From CADCVW01 sp964251385 (GTDB lineage Bacteria; Pseudomonadota; Alphaproteobacteria; Sphingomonadales; Sphingomonadaceae), in the NCBI GenBank assembly GCA_964251385.1, contig CAXUJK010000001.1, forward strand, positions 186,001-250,000: DNA of 64,000 nt. Direction: 5' to 3'. The position numbers and the translations under genes are program-made. Positions 27,174-37,192 of this stretch are shown here, piece by piece; the first letter of the stretch is position 1, and every line of letters begins with the position of its first letter. The notes beneath the pieces were generated by a model. The model saw only the letters and a list, made by a program, of their open reading frames with translations, made no database searches and was not told the origin of the DNA.

Positions 27174-27670
27174 CAGGCGCGCCGCCGAAAGCGGCTTCGC
27201 GCCAGCCACATGCCCGCAACCAGGATGAGGACCGGCGCAGCCCAGAGCGGCGACGTGATCGGGTCCAGCGGAGGCTTGTAGCTGACCCAATTTCCGTATC
27301 GCGCGACGAGCCAGGCGCGGATCGCCTCCGGGTCCTCGCCCCGCGCGATGCGTGTCCGCACGAGCGCGCGCATGTCACCCGCCATCTCGGCCTCGCTGTC
27401 AGCGATCGATTGTCCCTGGCAGACGAGGCAGCGCAGGCTCGCCATCAACGCGGCCGCGCGGGCCTCCTGACGCGGGTCGGCGAGCTGCGTGTCCGCGCCG
27501 TTCGCGGGTGGTTGCAGCGAGTCGGCTTTCGCCGTCGTCACCTGGATGCAAAGCAGCAGCGCCAGCAACGCGTTCGTCTCGAGTGAAAACGAGGGGCGCG
27601 TGTCGCGCTTGGAGTTTGCGCCCCTCGTTTTCACTCGGGACGAACGGCCTTGTGGTTCAGGAGCTTTCAC
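27173..27670 (-). CDS. ccmH: cytochrome c-type biogenesis protein CcmH, N-terminus altered by REP-like insertion
   Basis: CcmH, the periplasmic thiol oxidoreductase that handles the apocytochrome CXXCH motif. The redox motif RCLVCQGQSIADSEA is intact and a C-terminal membrane helix (LWAAPVLILVAGMWLA) anchors it. The GTG at 27670 overlaps the ccmG stop (GTGA). Between this start and the hydrophobic signal sequence (ALLALLLCIQVTTAKA) lie about 32 residues translated from the REP-like palindrome at 27571-27646, giving an Arg- and Lys-rich extension. The element is in frame, so the gene is probably functional with a long signal-peptide n-region. Confidence 0.88.
   Translation of the reverse strand: MKAPEPQGRSSRVKTRGANSKRDTRPSFSLETNALLALLLCIQVTTAKADSLQPPANGADTQLADPRQEARAAALMASLRCLVCQGQSIADSEAEMAGDMRALVRTRIARGEDPEAIRAWLVARYGNWVSYKPPLDPITSPLWAAPVLILVAGMWLARSRFRRRA
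27571..27646. repeat. REP-like palindromic element, copy A
   Basis: Two 28-nt arms (27571-27598 and 27619-27646) are inverted repeats with one mismatch, separated by a 20-nt spacer. The arms begin CGTTCGTC and contain GAGTGAAAACGAGGGGCG. The same arms occur at 40239-40316 with a different spacer, so this is a dispersed palindromic repeat. It would fold into a very stable hairpin in RNA. This copy lies inside the 5' end of ccmH and is read through in frame. Confidence 0.9.
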
Positions 27671-28197
27671 TGAGCTGCTCTGTAGGCCCTGAGGATCTCC
27701 GCCACATCCTGCGCACCGACCGCGCCGATATGCTGGTAGCGGATGATCCCGCGCGCATCGACGATGAAGCTTTCGGGTACGCCGCTAGACCCCAAGGCCA
27801 ACATCGACCGGCTGTCGGGATCGCCGCCGATCGCACGATAGGGGTTGCCGTTGCGCGCGAGAAACGCGGCCAGCGCCTCCGGCCGGTCGCGGATCGCAAT
27901 CCCGTCTATCGCGACTCCGCGGGATTTCAGCACCGCAAGCTGCGCGACCTCCGCCTCGCAAGGCCCGCACCAGCTGGCGAAGATGTTGACCAGCCGCGGC
28001 CCGCCCCCCGAACTCGAAAAGCCGGCATGCGTCGGCAGCAGCGCTGGAAGCTCCATCGGCGGCAAAGCCTTGCCGACGAGACGGGATGGTACCGTCCGCT
28101 CCGCCGGCCGGAAAAGCCCTGCCGACGCCAGCACTAGCAGCACCACGAAAGCCGCCAGCGGTGTCCATAGCAGCAGTCTTCGGCCGCGCGAGGTCAC
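27667..28197 (-). CDS. ccmG: thiol:disulfide interchange protein CcmG/DsbE
   Basis: CcmG (DsbE), a membrane-anchored thioredoxin-like reductase of 176 residues that keeps apocytochrome c thiols reduced for heme attachment. One N-terminal membrane helix (LLLWTPLAAFVVLLVLASAG) precedes the redox motif ASWCGPCEAE. The cis-Pro loop is GSSGVPESFIVD, typical of the family. GTG at 28197 overlaps the ccmF stop (GTGA); the in-frame extension upstream is ccmF in another frame. Its stop overlaps the ccmH start. Confidence 0.93.
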   Translation of the reverse strand: MTSRGRRLLLWTPLAAFVVLLVLASAGLFRPAERTVPSRLVGKALPPMELPALLPTHAGFSSSGGGPRLVNIFASWCGPCEAEVAQLAVLKSRGVAIDGIAIRDRPEALAAFLARNGNPYRAIGGDPDSRSMLALGSSGVPESFIVDARGIIRYQHIGAVGAQDVAEILRAYRAAQ

Positions 28198-30110
28198 GCC
28201 CAGGCGGCGCGCAGCGCGGTGCGGCGTTCGCGCCGGACGCGCCCGATGAGGGACAGCAACCCGCCGAAGGCAACGAGCCCGCCCCCGGCCCAGATCAAGG
28301 TCACGAAAGGCTTCCACCAAAGCCGGAGCTGCCAGCGACCGTCCACGCCCTGACGCCCCAGCACCGTGTAGAGCTGCCCGTCGAGGCGCGTCGCGATCGC
28401 CGCTTCGCTGGTATCCGTCGGCGGCGTCGCGAACTGCCGCGCCTGCGGTCGCAGAATGAACGTACTGCCGTCGCGAAGCGCCGTCAGCTGCGCCTCGACG
28501 GCGGTCCAGTTCGATCCCGCGGCTGGCGTGACGGCGTCGAAGCGGAGCCGGTAGGGACCGACCGAAACGATGTCTCCAGGCGCGGCGGCGACCAGCGTCT
28601 CACGGCTGAACGCGCTTTCCGACGCCATGCCGCCAAGTGAGACGGCGATTCCCAAATGCGCGACGACCATCCCGTAGGTAAAGAGCGGGGTGCGCGACGG
28701 ATTGCGTTTCCACAATGGCGCGAGGCTCGCGACCCCGACACCCAAGGCGACGGCCAGACCCAGCAGCGGCAGGATGCCTATGTCGGGCACGACCATTGCA
28801 GCCATGACGCCGGTCAGGACCAGGAACAGCGCGGGTAATTTGATCCTCGCCCACAACGCCCCGGCCCCGTCGCGACGCCAACGCAGAAGCGGCCCGACCG
28901 CCATCGCGACGACCAGCAGAAGAGCGAGCGGGCCCGTCGTCGCGTTGAAGTACGGCGGACCCACCGATAGCTTCTCACCCGCGATCGCCTCCGCGGCCAA
29001 CGGGTAAAGCGTGCCGACCAGCACGACGCCGAGGATGGCGGACAAGAGCAGGTTATTGGCGACAAGCGCGCCTTCGCGGCTGACCGGTTCGAAGAGAGCC
29101 CCTTCGCGCACTGTGCCGATCCGCAACGCGAACAGCGTCAACGCGCCACCTATGTACAGGCCGAGCAGCACGAGGATGAACGCACCGCGCGTCGGATCGA
29201 CCGCGAACGCGTGCACGCTCGTCAGGATGCCCGAACGCACGAGGAACGTGCCGACCATGGACATGGAGAAGGCGACCACCGCGAGCATCACCGTCCACGC
29301 GCTGAGCGCGCCGCGCGTCGCCAACACGGATACCGAGTGAAGCAGCGCCGTCGCGGCGAGCCATGGCATCAAGGACGCGTTCTCGACCGGGTCCCAGAAC
29401 CACCAGCCGCCCCAGCCGAGCTCGTAATAAGCCCAGTAGGATCCCGCGGTGATGCCCAGCGTCAGGAAGATCCATGCGCCGAGCACCCACGGACGCATCG
29501 CACGCGCGAACGCCGGTCCGACATTGCGCGTGACGAGTGCGCCGATCGCGAAGCTGAATGCCACGGACAAGCCGACATAGCCGAGGTATAAAGTCGGCGG
29601 GTGAAAGGCGAGGCCCGGATCCTGCAACACGGGGTTGAGGCCGCGCCCTTCCACCGCCGCTGGGTAGAGCCTGGCGAACGGATTGGAGGCGGTCAGCAGG
29701 AAGGCGTAGAAACCGACCGCGATCGCCGCCTGCCCGGCCAGCGTCGCGATCATCGTGCGTTCGGGCAGGCGGCGCTCGAAGGCGGCGACCAGCGCCCCCG
29801 ACACGGCCAAGACCGCGACCCACAGCAGCATCGAACCTTCGTGATTGCCCCAAGCGCCCGCGAATTTGTAGATGCCCGGCTTGTCGACGTGGCTATTCGC
29901 GGCGACGAGCGCGACGGACAGATCGGTGCGGACGAACACGAGCAGCAACGCGGCGAAGGCGAGTGCGGCAAGCGCGCCCTGCACCACCGCGACCGGACGG
30001 ACAAGGCTTGCGACGTCGGCACCGCGCAACGCCAGTACGCCGGCGACGAGCTGCAGCACGGACAGCGTGGCGGCGAGCCAAAGCGCGGCAAGGCCGGCTT
30101 CGGCGATCAC
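28194..30110 (-). CDS. ccmF: heme lyase CcmF
   Basis: CcmF, the polytopic subunit of the System I cytochrome c synthetase, 638 residues. The WWD heme-handling domain is visible as GWGGWWFWDPVENASLMPWL, and about 14 membrane segments span the protein. The signature GNHEGSMLLWV lies near residue 95. It joins heme from CcmE to the apocytochrome presented by CcmH and CcmI. GTG at 30110 overlaps the ccmE stop (GTGA) and opens the first helix directly; a longer frame antisense to nothing recognisable upstream is rejected. Confidence 0.95.
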   Translation of the reverse strand: MIAEAGLAALWLAATLSVLQLVAGVLALRGADVASLVRPVAVVQGALAALAFAALLLVFVRTDLSVALVAANSHVDKPGIYKFAGAWGNHEGSMLLWVAVLAVSGALVAAFERRLPERTMIATLAGQAAIAVGFYAFLLTASNPFARLYPAAVEGRGLNPVLQDPGLAFHPPTLYLGYVGLSVAFSFAIGALVTRNVGPAFARAMRPWVLGAWIFLTLGITAGSYWAYYELGWGGWWFWDPVENASLMPWLAATALLHSVSVLATRGALSAWTVMLAVVAFSMSMVGTFLVRSGILTSVHAFAVDPTRGAFILVLLGLYIGGALTLFALRIGTVREGALFEPVSREGALVANNLLLSAILGVVLVGTLYPLAAEAIAGEKLSVGPPYFNATTGPLALLLVVAMAVGPLLRWRRDGAGALWARIKLPALFLVLTGVMAAMVVPDIGILPLLGLAVALGVGVASLAPLWKRNPSRTPLFTYGMVVAHLGIAVSLGGMASESAFSRETLVAAAPGDIVSVGPYRLRFDAVTPAAGSNWTAVEAQLTALRDGSTFILRPQARQFATPPTDTSEAAIATRLDGQLYTVLGRQGVDGRWQLRLWWKPFVTLIWAGGGLVAFGGLLSLIGRVRRERRTALRAAWA

Positions 30111-30538
30111 CGCAGGCTTTCCGATTTGTGCTTCGCGCCAGCGCTCTGCGGCGGCATGTAGCGCTCGTCGTGCTTGGCGAGAAGGTTGTCCGCCGCGAAA
30201 CTCCCGTCGGGGAGGAAGCGACCCTCGGCAACCACGCCGCTGCCTTCGCGGAACAGGTCGGGCGCGATGCCGGTGAAGCGGACGGGCACGCGCGCGACCG
30301 CGTCCGCGACGACGAAGGAAATCGTCACGCCGTCCGCCGCGCGTTGCAATGATCCGGTCGCGACCATGCCGCCGAGACGGGCCGCACGTCCCGGCGGCAC
30401 CGTGCCACGCGCGATATCCTCCGGTGCGTAAAAATACGCGGCTTGGTCCCTCAACCCGGACATGGCGAGCACGGATGAGCCGCCCACGGCAGCGATGGCG
30501 ACCGCCGCGAGCGTCAGCCGCTGATGCTTGGGCTTCAT
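30107..30538 (-). CDS. ccmE: heme chaperone CcmE
   Basis: CcmE, the periplasmic heme chaperone, 143 residues. An N-terminal membrane anchor (RLTLAAVAIAAVGGSSVLAM) is followed by the OB-fold domain. The covalent heme-binding His is H123 and the axial Tyr is Y127 in LLAKHDERYMP. It receives heme at CcmC/CcmD and hands it to CcmF. ATG 30538 overlaps the ccmD stop (ATGA), and the TGA overlaps the ccmF GTG. Confidence 0.95.
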   Translation of the reverse strand: MKPKHQRLTLAAVAIAAVGGSSVLAMSGLRDQAAYFYAPEDIARGTVPPGRAARLGGMVATGSLQRAADGVTISFVVADAVARVPVRFTGIAPDLFREGSGVVAEGRFLPDGSFAADNLLAKHDERYMPPQSAGAKHKSESLR

Positions 30539-30666
30539 CGCACACCCAGCACGGCCGAGGCACGGCCTTCCGCGCGGCGCATCTCGAACCAGCTCGTCGC
30601 GACCGCAATGAGAATAGCTGTCAAGGTCAGAGCGTAAGCCGCTGTAATGAAGAGCCAATGATTCAT
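30535..30666 (-). CDS. ccmD: heme exporter protein CcmD
   Basis: CcmD of 43 residues, a single-helix membrane protein needed to release holo-CcmE from CcmC. It reads MNHWLFITAAYALTLTAILI followed by a short basic/acidic cytoplasmic tail (EMRRAEGRASAVLGVR). Size, the Trp/Tyr-flanked helix, and ATGA overlaps with both ccmC and ccmE identify it. It is too short for ordinary ORF lists and easily missed. Confidence 0.9.
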   Translation of the reverse strand: MNHWLFITAAYALTLTAILIAVATSWFEMRRAEGRASAVLGVR

Positions 30667-31379
30667 GCCATGGCCTGTCGACGAAGGCGCGCTTCGAAGC
30701 GAGTTCGCGCCAGCGCGGCGCGCATGCGCATGATCACGATCGCCGCGAACAGCAGGCTGAAGCCGATCAGTGCGATCGGCAACGGCCACAGGATCGCGCC
30801 GTCTATGCTCGATCCGGACAGCGTGATGCTCTGCCCCTGATGAAGCGTGCGCCACCACATGACCGAATAGTGAATTATGGGCAAATTGACCGCGCCGACC
30901 AGCCCGAAGATCGCGGTCGCGCGTCCCCCGCCGTCTCGCTCGGCATCCGCACGTGCCAGCGCGATGTAGCCGACGTACAGGAACAGCAGCACGAGCATGG
31001 AAGTCAACCGACCATCCCATTGCCACCAAGTGCCCCAGGTCGGTCGGCCCCAAAGCGAGCCGGTCGCAAGGCACAAAGCCGTGAACAGCGCTCCGGGGGC
31101 CGCGATCGCGCGTGCAGCGATGCCGGCAAGCGGATGTCGCCAGACGATCTGGCTGAGGCTCGCGATCGCGATGCCCATCCAGCCTGCCATGCCCAGCCAG
31201 GCCGACGGCACGTGCACGTACAGAATGCGCACGCTCTCGCCCTGCAGGTAATCGGGCGGCGTCAGCAAAAGCCCGCTCGCGAGCGCGCCCAGCGTCAGCA
31301 CGACACCCGAAGCGAGCAACCATAGGGTCGCAGGTGCCGCGATGCGGAGGAAACGCGCGGGGTTCGCGAAATTGTGCAT
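30663..31379 (-). CDS. ccmC: heme exporter/handling protein CcmC
   Basis: CcmC of 238 residues, the membrane protein that attaches heme to CcmE. Six membrane segments surround the tryptophan-rich WWD motif GRPTWGTWWQWDGRLTS. Heme-ligand histidines are in YVHVPSAW and LPIIHYSVMWW. ATG at 31379 gives MHNFANPARFLRIA, the usual N-terminus; ATG at 31409 is a longer option without a ribosome-binding site. It is the first gene of ccmCDEFGHI here; ccmA and ccmB, the ABC transporter genes, are not in the window. Confidence 0.94.
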   Translation of the reverse strand: MHNFANPARFLRIAAPATLWLLASGVVLTLGALASGLLLTPPDYLQGESVRILYVHVPSAWLGMAGWMGIAIASLSQIVWRHPLAGIAARAIAAPGALFTALCLATGSLWGRPTWGTWWQWDGRLTSMLVLLFLYVGYIALARADAERDGGGRATAIFGLVGAVNLPIIHYSVMWWRTLHQGQSITLSGSSIDGAILWPLPIALIGFSLLFAAIVIMRMRAALARTRFEARLRRQAMA

Positions 31380-31480
31380 GGGGTTCGACACGCGTTCTAA
31401 CGAACCCATGTATGCCGTCAACGTACGCGCGCAACCGGGCCGAGCTTGCGCGCGCGGCGGTGGCGGACGAAAGCGGACGG

Positions 31481-32374
31481 ATGCTTGCCGATGCTTCTCA
31501 GGTTGAACGCCGCGGCCGCGCGATCGCCTGCCGCGTCGGCGCGGCCACGGGCTTCGCCGCCATGGGTGCGCTGATCAAGATGGCCGTGGACCGCGACGTC
31601 GCCGTCGTCGAAATCATGTTCTGGCGGTTCGCATTCGGCCTTCCTCCCTTGGCTATCTACGTAGCGCTTCTGTCGAAGGCGGGTACGCTGCGCACGCGAC
31701 GTTTCGGAGCGCACGTCTGGCGTGCGGCGATCGGACTTGCTTCGATGTACCTGTCTTTCCGGGCGCTCGCGCTTCTTCCGCTCGCCGAGGCGACGACGAT
31801 CGGGTTCGCCGCCCCGCTTTTCGCGATCGCCTTGTCCGCGCTGGTCCTTCGCGAACGCGTGGGCCCGCGCCGCTGGACAGCGGTGATCGTGGGTTTCCTC
31901 GGCGTGCTCATCGTCGCGGATCCGAGGGGCGAGACCTTGCCGCTGGACGGCTTGGCCTACGCGGTCGGTGGCGCGATCGGCGTTGCCGCCGTCACGATTG
32001 CGATCCGCAAGATCAGCCGAACCGAAGCGCCGGAGACGGTGGTGTTCTGGTTCACCGTGCTGTCGCTCCTGGTGCTCGGCCTGTTCCTGCCCGCCGCGGC
32101 GACGCCCCACGACGCGACCGAGTGGAAGATCCTGGTCGCGATCGGATTGGCCGGAGGCGCGGCGCAGCTGTTCATGACGGGATCGCTCAGCTTCGCGCGC
32201 ATTTCGGTCGTCGCGCCGTTCGACTACGTCCAGCTCGTATGGGCGGTGCTGTTCGGCTGGCTGCTCTGGGCTGTCGTACCGACGCTGCAGACCTGGATCG
32301 GCGCGGCGATCATCGCGGGGTGCGGCCTGTATTCGGCCTACCGCGAGCACCGGCTGCGGCAAAAGGCGAGCTAA
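31481..32374 (+). CDS. DMT-family (EamA) transporter
   Basis: Drug/metabolite transporter of 297 residues with about ten membrane segments in two EamA repeats (first about 20-140, second about 155-290). The first repeat has the typical FWRFAFGLPPL and AEATTIGFAAPLFAIALSAL segments. The substrate cannot be read from sequence. The start is uncertain: ATG 31481 gives a normal family length, but ATG 31412 is also in frame, and neither has a strong ribosome-binding site. It diverges from ccmC and converges on the amino-acid dehydrogenase with a 4-bp stop overlap. Confidence 0.85.
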   Translation: MLADASQVERRGRAIACRVGAATGFAAMGALIKMAVDRDVAVVEIMFWRFAFGLPPLAIYVALLSKAGTLRTRRFGAHVWRAAIGLASMYLSFRALALLPLAEATTIGFAAPLFAIALSALVLRERVGPRRWTAVIVGFLGVLIVADPRGETLPLDGLAYAVGGAIGVAAVTIAIRKISRTEAPETVVFWFTVLSLLVLGLFLPAAATPHDATEWKILVAIGLAGGAAQLFMTGSLSFARISVVAPFDYVQLVWAVLFGWLLWAVVPTLQTWIGAAIIAGCGLYSAYREHRLRQKAS

Positions 32375-33420
32375 GCGCGCCCGATCAGCTTGCGTGCCAT
32401 ATCGTCGGCCACGCCCGCCGGGTCGTTGCCGCTTTCCGCGCTCCTCGCCCAAATGCTGTCGAGCCGCTCCGGGATGCCAGCAATGCGCTTTTCTACGATC
32501 GATGCGTCGCTGTCGCCGAGATATTCCGACGCCACGTTGATGATCCCGCCCGCGTTGATGACGTAGTCGGGCGCGTAGAGAATGCCGCGGGCGTGCAGCC
32601 GGGGTCCCGAAGCCGCTGTCGCCAATTGGTTGTTGGCGCCTCCCGCCACGATCGGCGCGCGCAGGGCGTCGATGCTCCGCTCGGTCAGGATCGCACCCAG
32701 CGCGCACGGACTGACGACATCCGCTTCGATCGAAAGGATGTCGTCGGCGCTCACCGCCTTCGCGCCCAGATCCGATGCCAGGCGGTTCGCGCGCACCGGG
32801 TCGAGGTCGCCGACCGTCAGCCGGGCACCCTCGGCAGCTGCGAGGCGCGCAAGCCCGCCGCCTACGCTGCCTACACCCTGAATGGCGATCTGCAGTCCGC
32901 GGACGCTGTCCTTGCCCATGACGCGCCGCACCGCAGCCTTCACGCCCAGGAACACGCCGAGCGCGGTGTGTGGACCGGGATCGCCGCCGATCGCGCCGGA
33001 TCGCGCGGGCAAACCCGATACGTGACGGGTTTTGCGCGCGATCGCGACCATGTCGCCAACCGTCATCCCGACGTCCTCTGCGGTGACGTAGCGCCCGTTC
33101 AGTCCTTCGATTGCGCGGCCGAACGCGGCCAGCATCTGCGGGGTCTTGGTCCGAGCCTCGTCGGACAAGATAACCGCTTTTCCGCCGCCCAGAGGAAGCC
33201 CGGCCATCGCATTCTTGAAGCTCATGCCGCGCGACAGGCGCAGCGCGTCGGTCACGGCGTCTTCGGGGTCGGCATAATGCCAGAAGCGCGCCCCGCCCGC
33301 GCCCGGGCCCTGGTGAGTGGAGTGAACCGCGATGATCGCGCGAAGACCGGAAGCGGGGTCGGTGACGAAGTGGACGAGTTCGTGATCGTCGAAGTCGGGC
33401 AAGGCCCAGGGCGCGGACAT
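32371..33420 (-). CDS. Glu/Leu/Phe/Val-type amino-acid dehydrogenase (leucine dehydrogenase-like)
   Basis: NAD-dependent amino-acid dehydrogenase of 349 residues, closest in size and motifs to leucine or phenylalanine dehydrogenase. Substrate-binding and catalytic lysines lie in MSFKNAMAGLPLGGGKAVI, the catalytic Asp region is TAEDVGMTVGDM, and the Rossmann loop is IQGVGSVGGG near residue 180. It interconverts branched-chain or aromatic amino acids with 2-oxo acids. Which substrate is used cannot be decided here. tRNA-His lies 33 bp upstream on the same strand, so read-through transcription is likely. Confidence 0.85.
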   Translation of the reverse strand: MSAPWALPDFDDHELVHFVTDPASGLRAIIAVHSTHQGPGAGGARFWHYADPEDAVTDALRLSRGMSFKNAMAGLPLGGGKAVILSDEARTKTPQMLAAFGRAIEGLNGRYVTAEDVGMTVGDMVAIARKTRHVSGLPARSGAIGGDPGPHTALGVFLGVKAAVRRVMGKDSVRGLQIAIQGVGSVGGGLARLAAAEGARLTVGDLDPVRANRLASDLGAKAVSADDILSIEADVVSPCALGAILTERSIDALRAPIVAGGANNQLATAASGPRLHARGILYAPDYVINAGGIINVASEYLGDSDASIVEKRIAGIPERLDSIWARSAESGNDPAGVADDMARKLIGRA

Positions 33421-33453
33421 TCGGTCGCTTCCGGTCAACAAGATGGAGGATAT

Positions 33454-33531
33454 TGGGGCGATCGACGGGGCTTGAACCCGCGACCCTCGGTACCACAAAC
33501 CGATGCTCTAACCAGCTGAGCTACGATCGCC
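33454..33531 (-). tRNA. tRNA-His (GTG)
   Basis: Full cloverleaf with encoded CCA and the extra 5' G(-1) opposite C73 that marks tRNA-His. The acceptor stem is GCGATCG/CGATCGC, the anticodon stem-loop TCGGT-TTGTGGT-ACCGA carries anticodon GTG, and the T arm contains GGGTTCAAGCC. The amino-acid dehydrogenase gene follows on the same strand. Confidence 0.95.
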
Positions 33532-33546
33532 GCAAGATGTTGGGTG

Positions 33547-33575
33547 GCCTTAGGTCCGCTCGGCCTGAGAGGCAA
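33547..33575 (-). promoter_or_regulatory. putative sigma-70 promoter for tRNA-His
   Basis: Minus-strand TTGCCT (33570-33575), 17-bp spacer, TAAGGC (33547-33552), ending 15 bp before the tRNA 5' end. Spacing and position suit a tRNA promoter, but both hexamers are imperfect. The divergent PRC-barrel gene starts 67 bp away. Confidence 0.4.
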
Positions 33576-33642
33576 GGCGGTCGGGAACCTGCGAACGATC
33601 AATGCGGTTGAATGCAATCGGCACATGGAACGGGAAAACACG

Positions 33643-34011
33643 ATGAAAGACGCGAGCGGATCGGGCGAGAATCTGGCAGGCTCCTACCCCCTGATCTCGG
33701 CGCGTGTCGACGATACGCTCGTGTACGACGTGGACGGCAAGAAGCTGGGCGCGTTGCACGCGGTCCACATTCACCGCGTTACGGGTCAGGTCGAATACGC
33801 GCTGCTGTCGCTCGGCGGCTTTCTGGGCCTGGGTCAAAGCTACCACCCAGTGCCGTTTCGCACGCTGAGATTCGATGAGAAGCTTGGCGGCTATGTCGTT
33901 GCGATCTCGAAAGCTTTGCTGGACGGCGGACCGAGCTACCGGCCAGACAACGCGCCCACTTGGGACGCCGCGTACGCCCGCCGGCTTACCGACTATTACG
34001 CGTCGGTATAG
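33643..34011 (+). CDS. PRC-barrel domain protein
   Basis: Small PRC-barrel protein of 122 residues. The barrel strands are recognisable: YDVDGKKLGALHAVHIHRVTGQVEYALLSLGGFLGLGQSYH fits the PRC pattern (reported here only as the fragments YDVDGKKLGALHAVH and GGFLGLGQSYH). PRC-barrel proteins often bind RNA, photosynthetic complexes or stress partners; this one has no further domain. ATG 33643 has GGGA 7 nt upstream and is preferred over ATG 33625. It stands alone on the plus strand between tRNA-His and tRNA-Val. Confidence 0.8.
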   Translation: MKDASGSGENLAGSYPLISARVDDTLVYDVDGKKLGALHAVHIHRVTGQVEYALLSLGGFLGLGQSYHPVPFRTLRFDEKLGGYVVAISKALLDGGPSYRPDNAPTWDAAYARRLTDYYASV

Positions 34012-34020
34012 GATGCCGCA

Positions 34021-34095
34021 TGGTGGGCGCGGCAAGGATTGAACTTGCGACCCCACCCGTGTGAAGGGTGTGCTCTACCACTGAGCTACGCGCCC
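34021..34095 (-). tRNA. tRNA-Val (CAC)
   Basis: Cloverleaf of 75 nt with encoded CCA. The acceptor stem is GGGCGCG/CGCGCCC, the anticodon stem-loop CACCC-TTCACAC-GGGTG carries anticodon CAC, and the T loop is GTTCAATCC. It lies 39 bp downstream of hupB on the same strand; no separate promoter is obvious, so it may be transcribed from hupB. Confidence 0.95.
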
Positions 34096-34134
34096 ATGCT
34101 GCGCGGGGACATAAGACGCTATAGCCGCTCGTGT

Positions 34135-34410
34135 CTAGCTGGCGATCGAGTCCTTGAACGTCTTTCCCGGTCGGAACTTCGGACTGGAAGATGCCTTGAT
34201 CTGCATCGGCTCGCCGGTTCGCGGGTTGCGACCAATCGATGCCTTGCGGTTGGACACGGAGAAGGTGCCGAAACCGACCAGACGAACTTCGTCGCCCCGC
34301 TTCAACGCGGACCCGATCGTGGTGAACACGGCTTCCACCGCTTGCGTGGCTTCGTTTCGCGACATGCCTGTCATGTCGGACACGGACCCGATCAAGTCCT
34401 GCTTGTTCAT
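34135..34410 (-). CDS. hupB: HU family DNA-binding protein (HU-beta type)
   Basis: Nucleoid protein HU of 91 residues. The N-terminus MNKQDLIGSVSDMTGMS, the core GFGTFSV, and the DNA-binding arm with RNPRTGEPM are diagnostic. It compacts DNA and binds bent or nicked duplexes. AAGGGG 6 nt before ATG 34410 gives a strong start. It follows lon by 84 bp in the conserved clpX-lon-hupB order, but has its own good promoter in that gap. Confidence 0.96.
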   Translation of the reverse strand: MNKQDLIGSVSDMTGMSRNEATQAVEAVFTTIGSALKRGDEVRLVGFGTFSVSNRKASIGRNPRTGEPMQIKASSSPKFRPGKTFKDSIAS

Positions 34411-34458
34411 CGCTCACCCCTTGTTGCACCGAGTCGCGAGCGACGCAGGCGGTCGCAG

Positions 34459-34487
34459 ACTAAAGTCTGCCGGACGCAAGGTGTCAA
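34459..34487 (-). promoter_or_regulatory. sigma-70-type promoter for hupB
   Basis: Minus-strand TTGACA (34482-34487, perfect -35), 17-bp spacer, TTTAGT (34459-34464). It is the best sigma-70 match seen in the window and lies about 50 bp upstream of the hupB start. The -10 sits inside the 16-bp palindrome GCAGACTAAAGTCTGC (34455-34470), a possible operator or a hairpin at the end of the lon transcript. Confidence 0.7.
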
Positions 34488-34494
34488 ACGTCGT

Positions 34495-36894
<2,400 letters not shown>

Positions 36895-36926
36895 GTCTTG
36901 GCTCCGGCGGCCGTGGGCGGCCGCGA

Positions 36927-36956
36927 CTGATATGGTGTGCCGTCGAGACGCGTCAA
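36927..36956 (-). promoter_or_regulatory. putative heat-shock-like promoter for lon
   Basis: Minus-strand CTTTGACG with TTGACG at 36951-36956, 18-bp spacer and CCATATCAG with TATCAG at 36927-36932. The CCATAT part resembles the -10 of alphaproteobacterial sigma-32 promoters, which would suit lon, but the -35 can equally be read as sigma-70. It lies about 35 bp before the lon start. Confidence 0.4.
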
Positions 36957-37192
36957 AGAGCGGCTAAGCTTGCAATTCACGGTGCTGCGCGGTTTTGGCG
37001 AGGCTGAGCGGACGCGATCGAGCGAACACGCCTGGGAAGGTGAAGGAACGAGCCGCCGTTTCGACGACGTACCCGCCTGGATTGCTTCGCTGTGCTCGCA
37101 ATAACGAATGAGGGGAAGCGACCGGCCATGTCGCAGGAAGCACGAACGAACGCCTGCAGGAGAGCGAGTTGTGAGCCGCCGCGGCTTCGGCG
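36957..37192. other. clpX-lon intergenic region without a gene
   Basis: Together with the lon promoter this fills the 298-bp gap between clpX and lon. A 100-codon minus-strand frame here overlaps the clpX end and contains the peptide LRAQRSNPGG, a well-known translation of a dispersed repeat, so it is not a gene. I see no RNA gene. The repeat itself is listed separately. Confidence 0.6.
37081..37102. repeat. dispersed-repeat fragment (ATTGCTTCGC...GCTCGCAAT type)
   Basis: The stretch starting ATTGCTTCGCTG and ending CTCGCAAT matches, from general knowledge, a small palindromic sequence found scattered in many proteobacterial intergenic regions, often recognised by the spurious peptide LRAQRSNP. 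The ends ATTGC and GCAAT are inverted repeats. Only one copy is in the window. Confidence 0.5.

Noticed and set aside
27571..27646. Palindrome in ccmH as an intrinsic terminator
   Set aside because: It lies inside an open coding region, no T-run follows on either strand, and a second near-identical copy exists at 40239.
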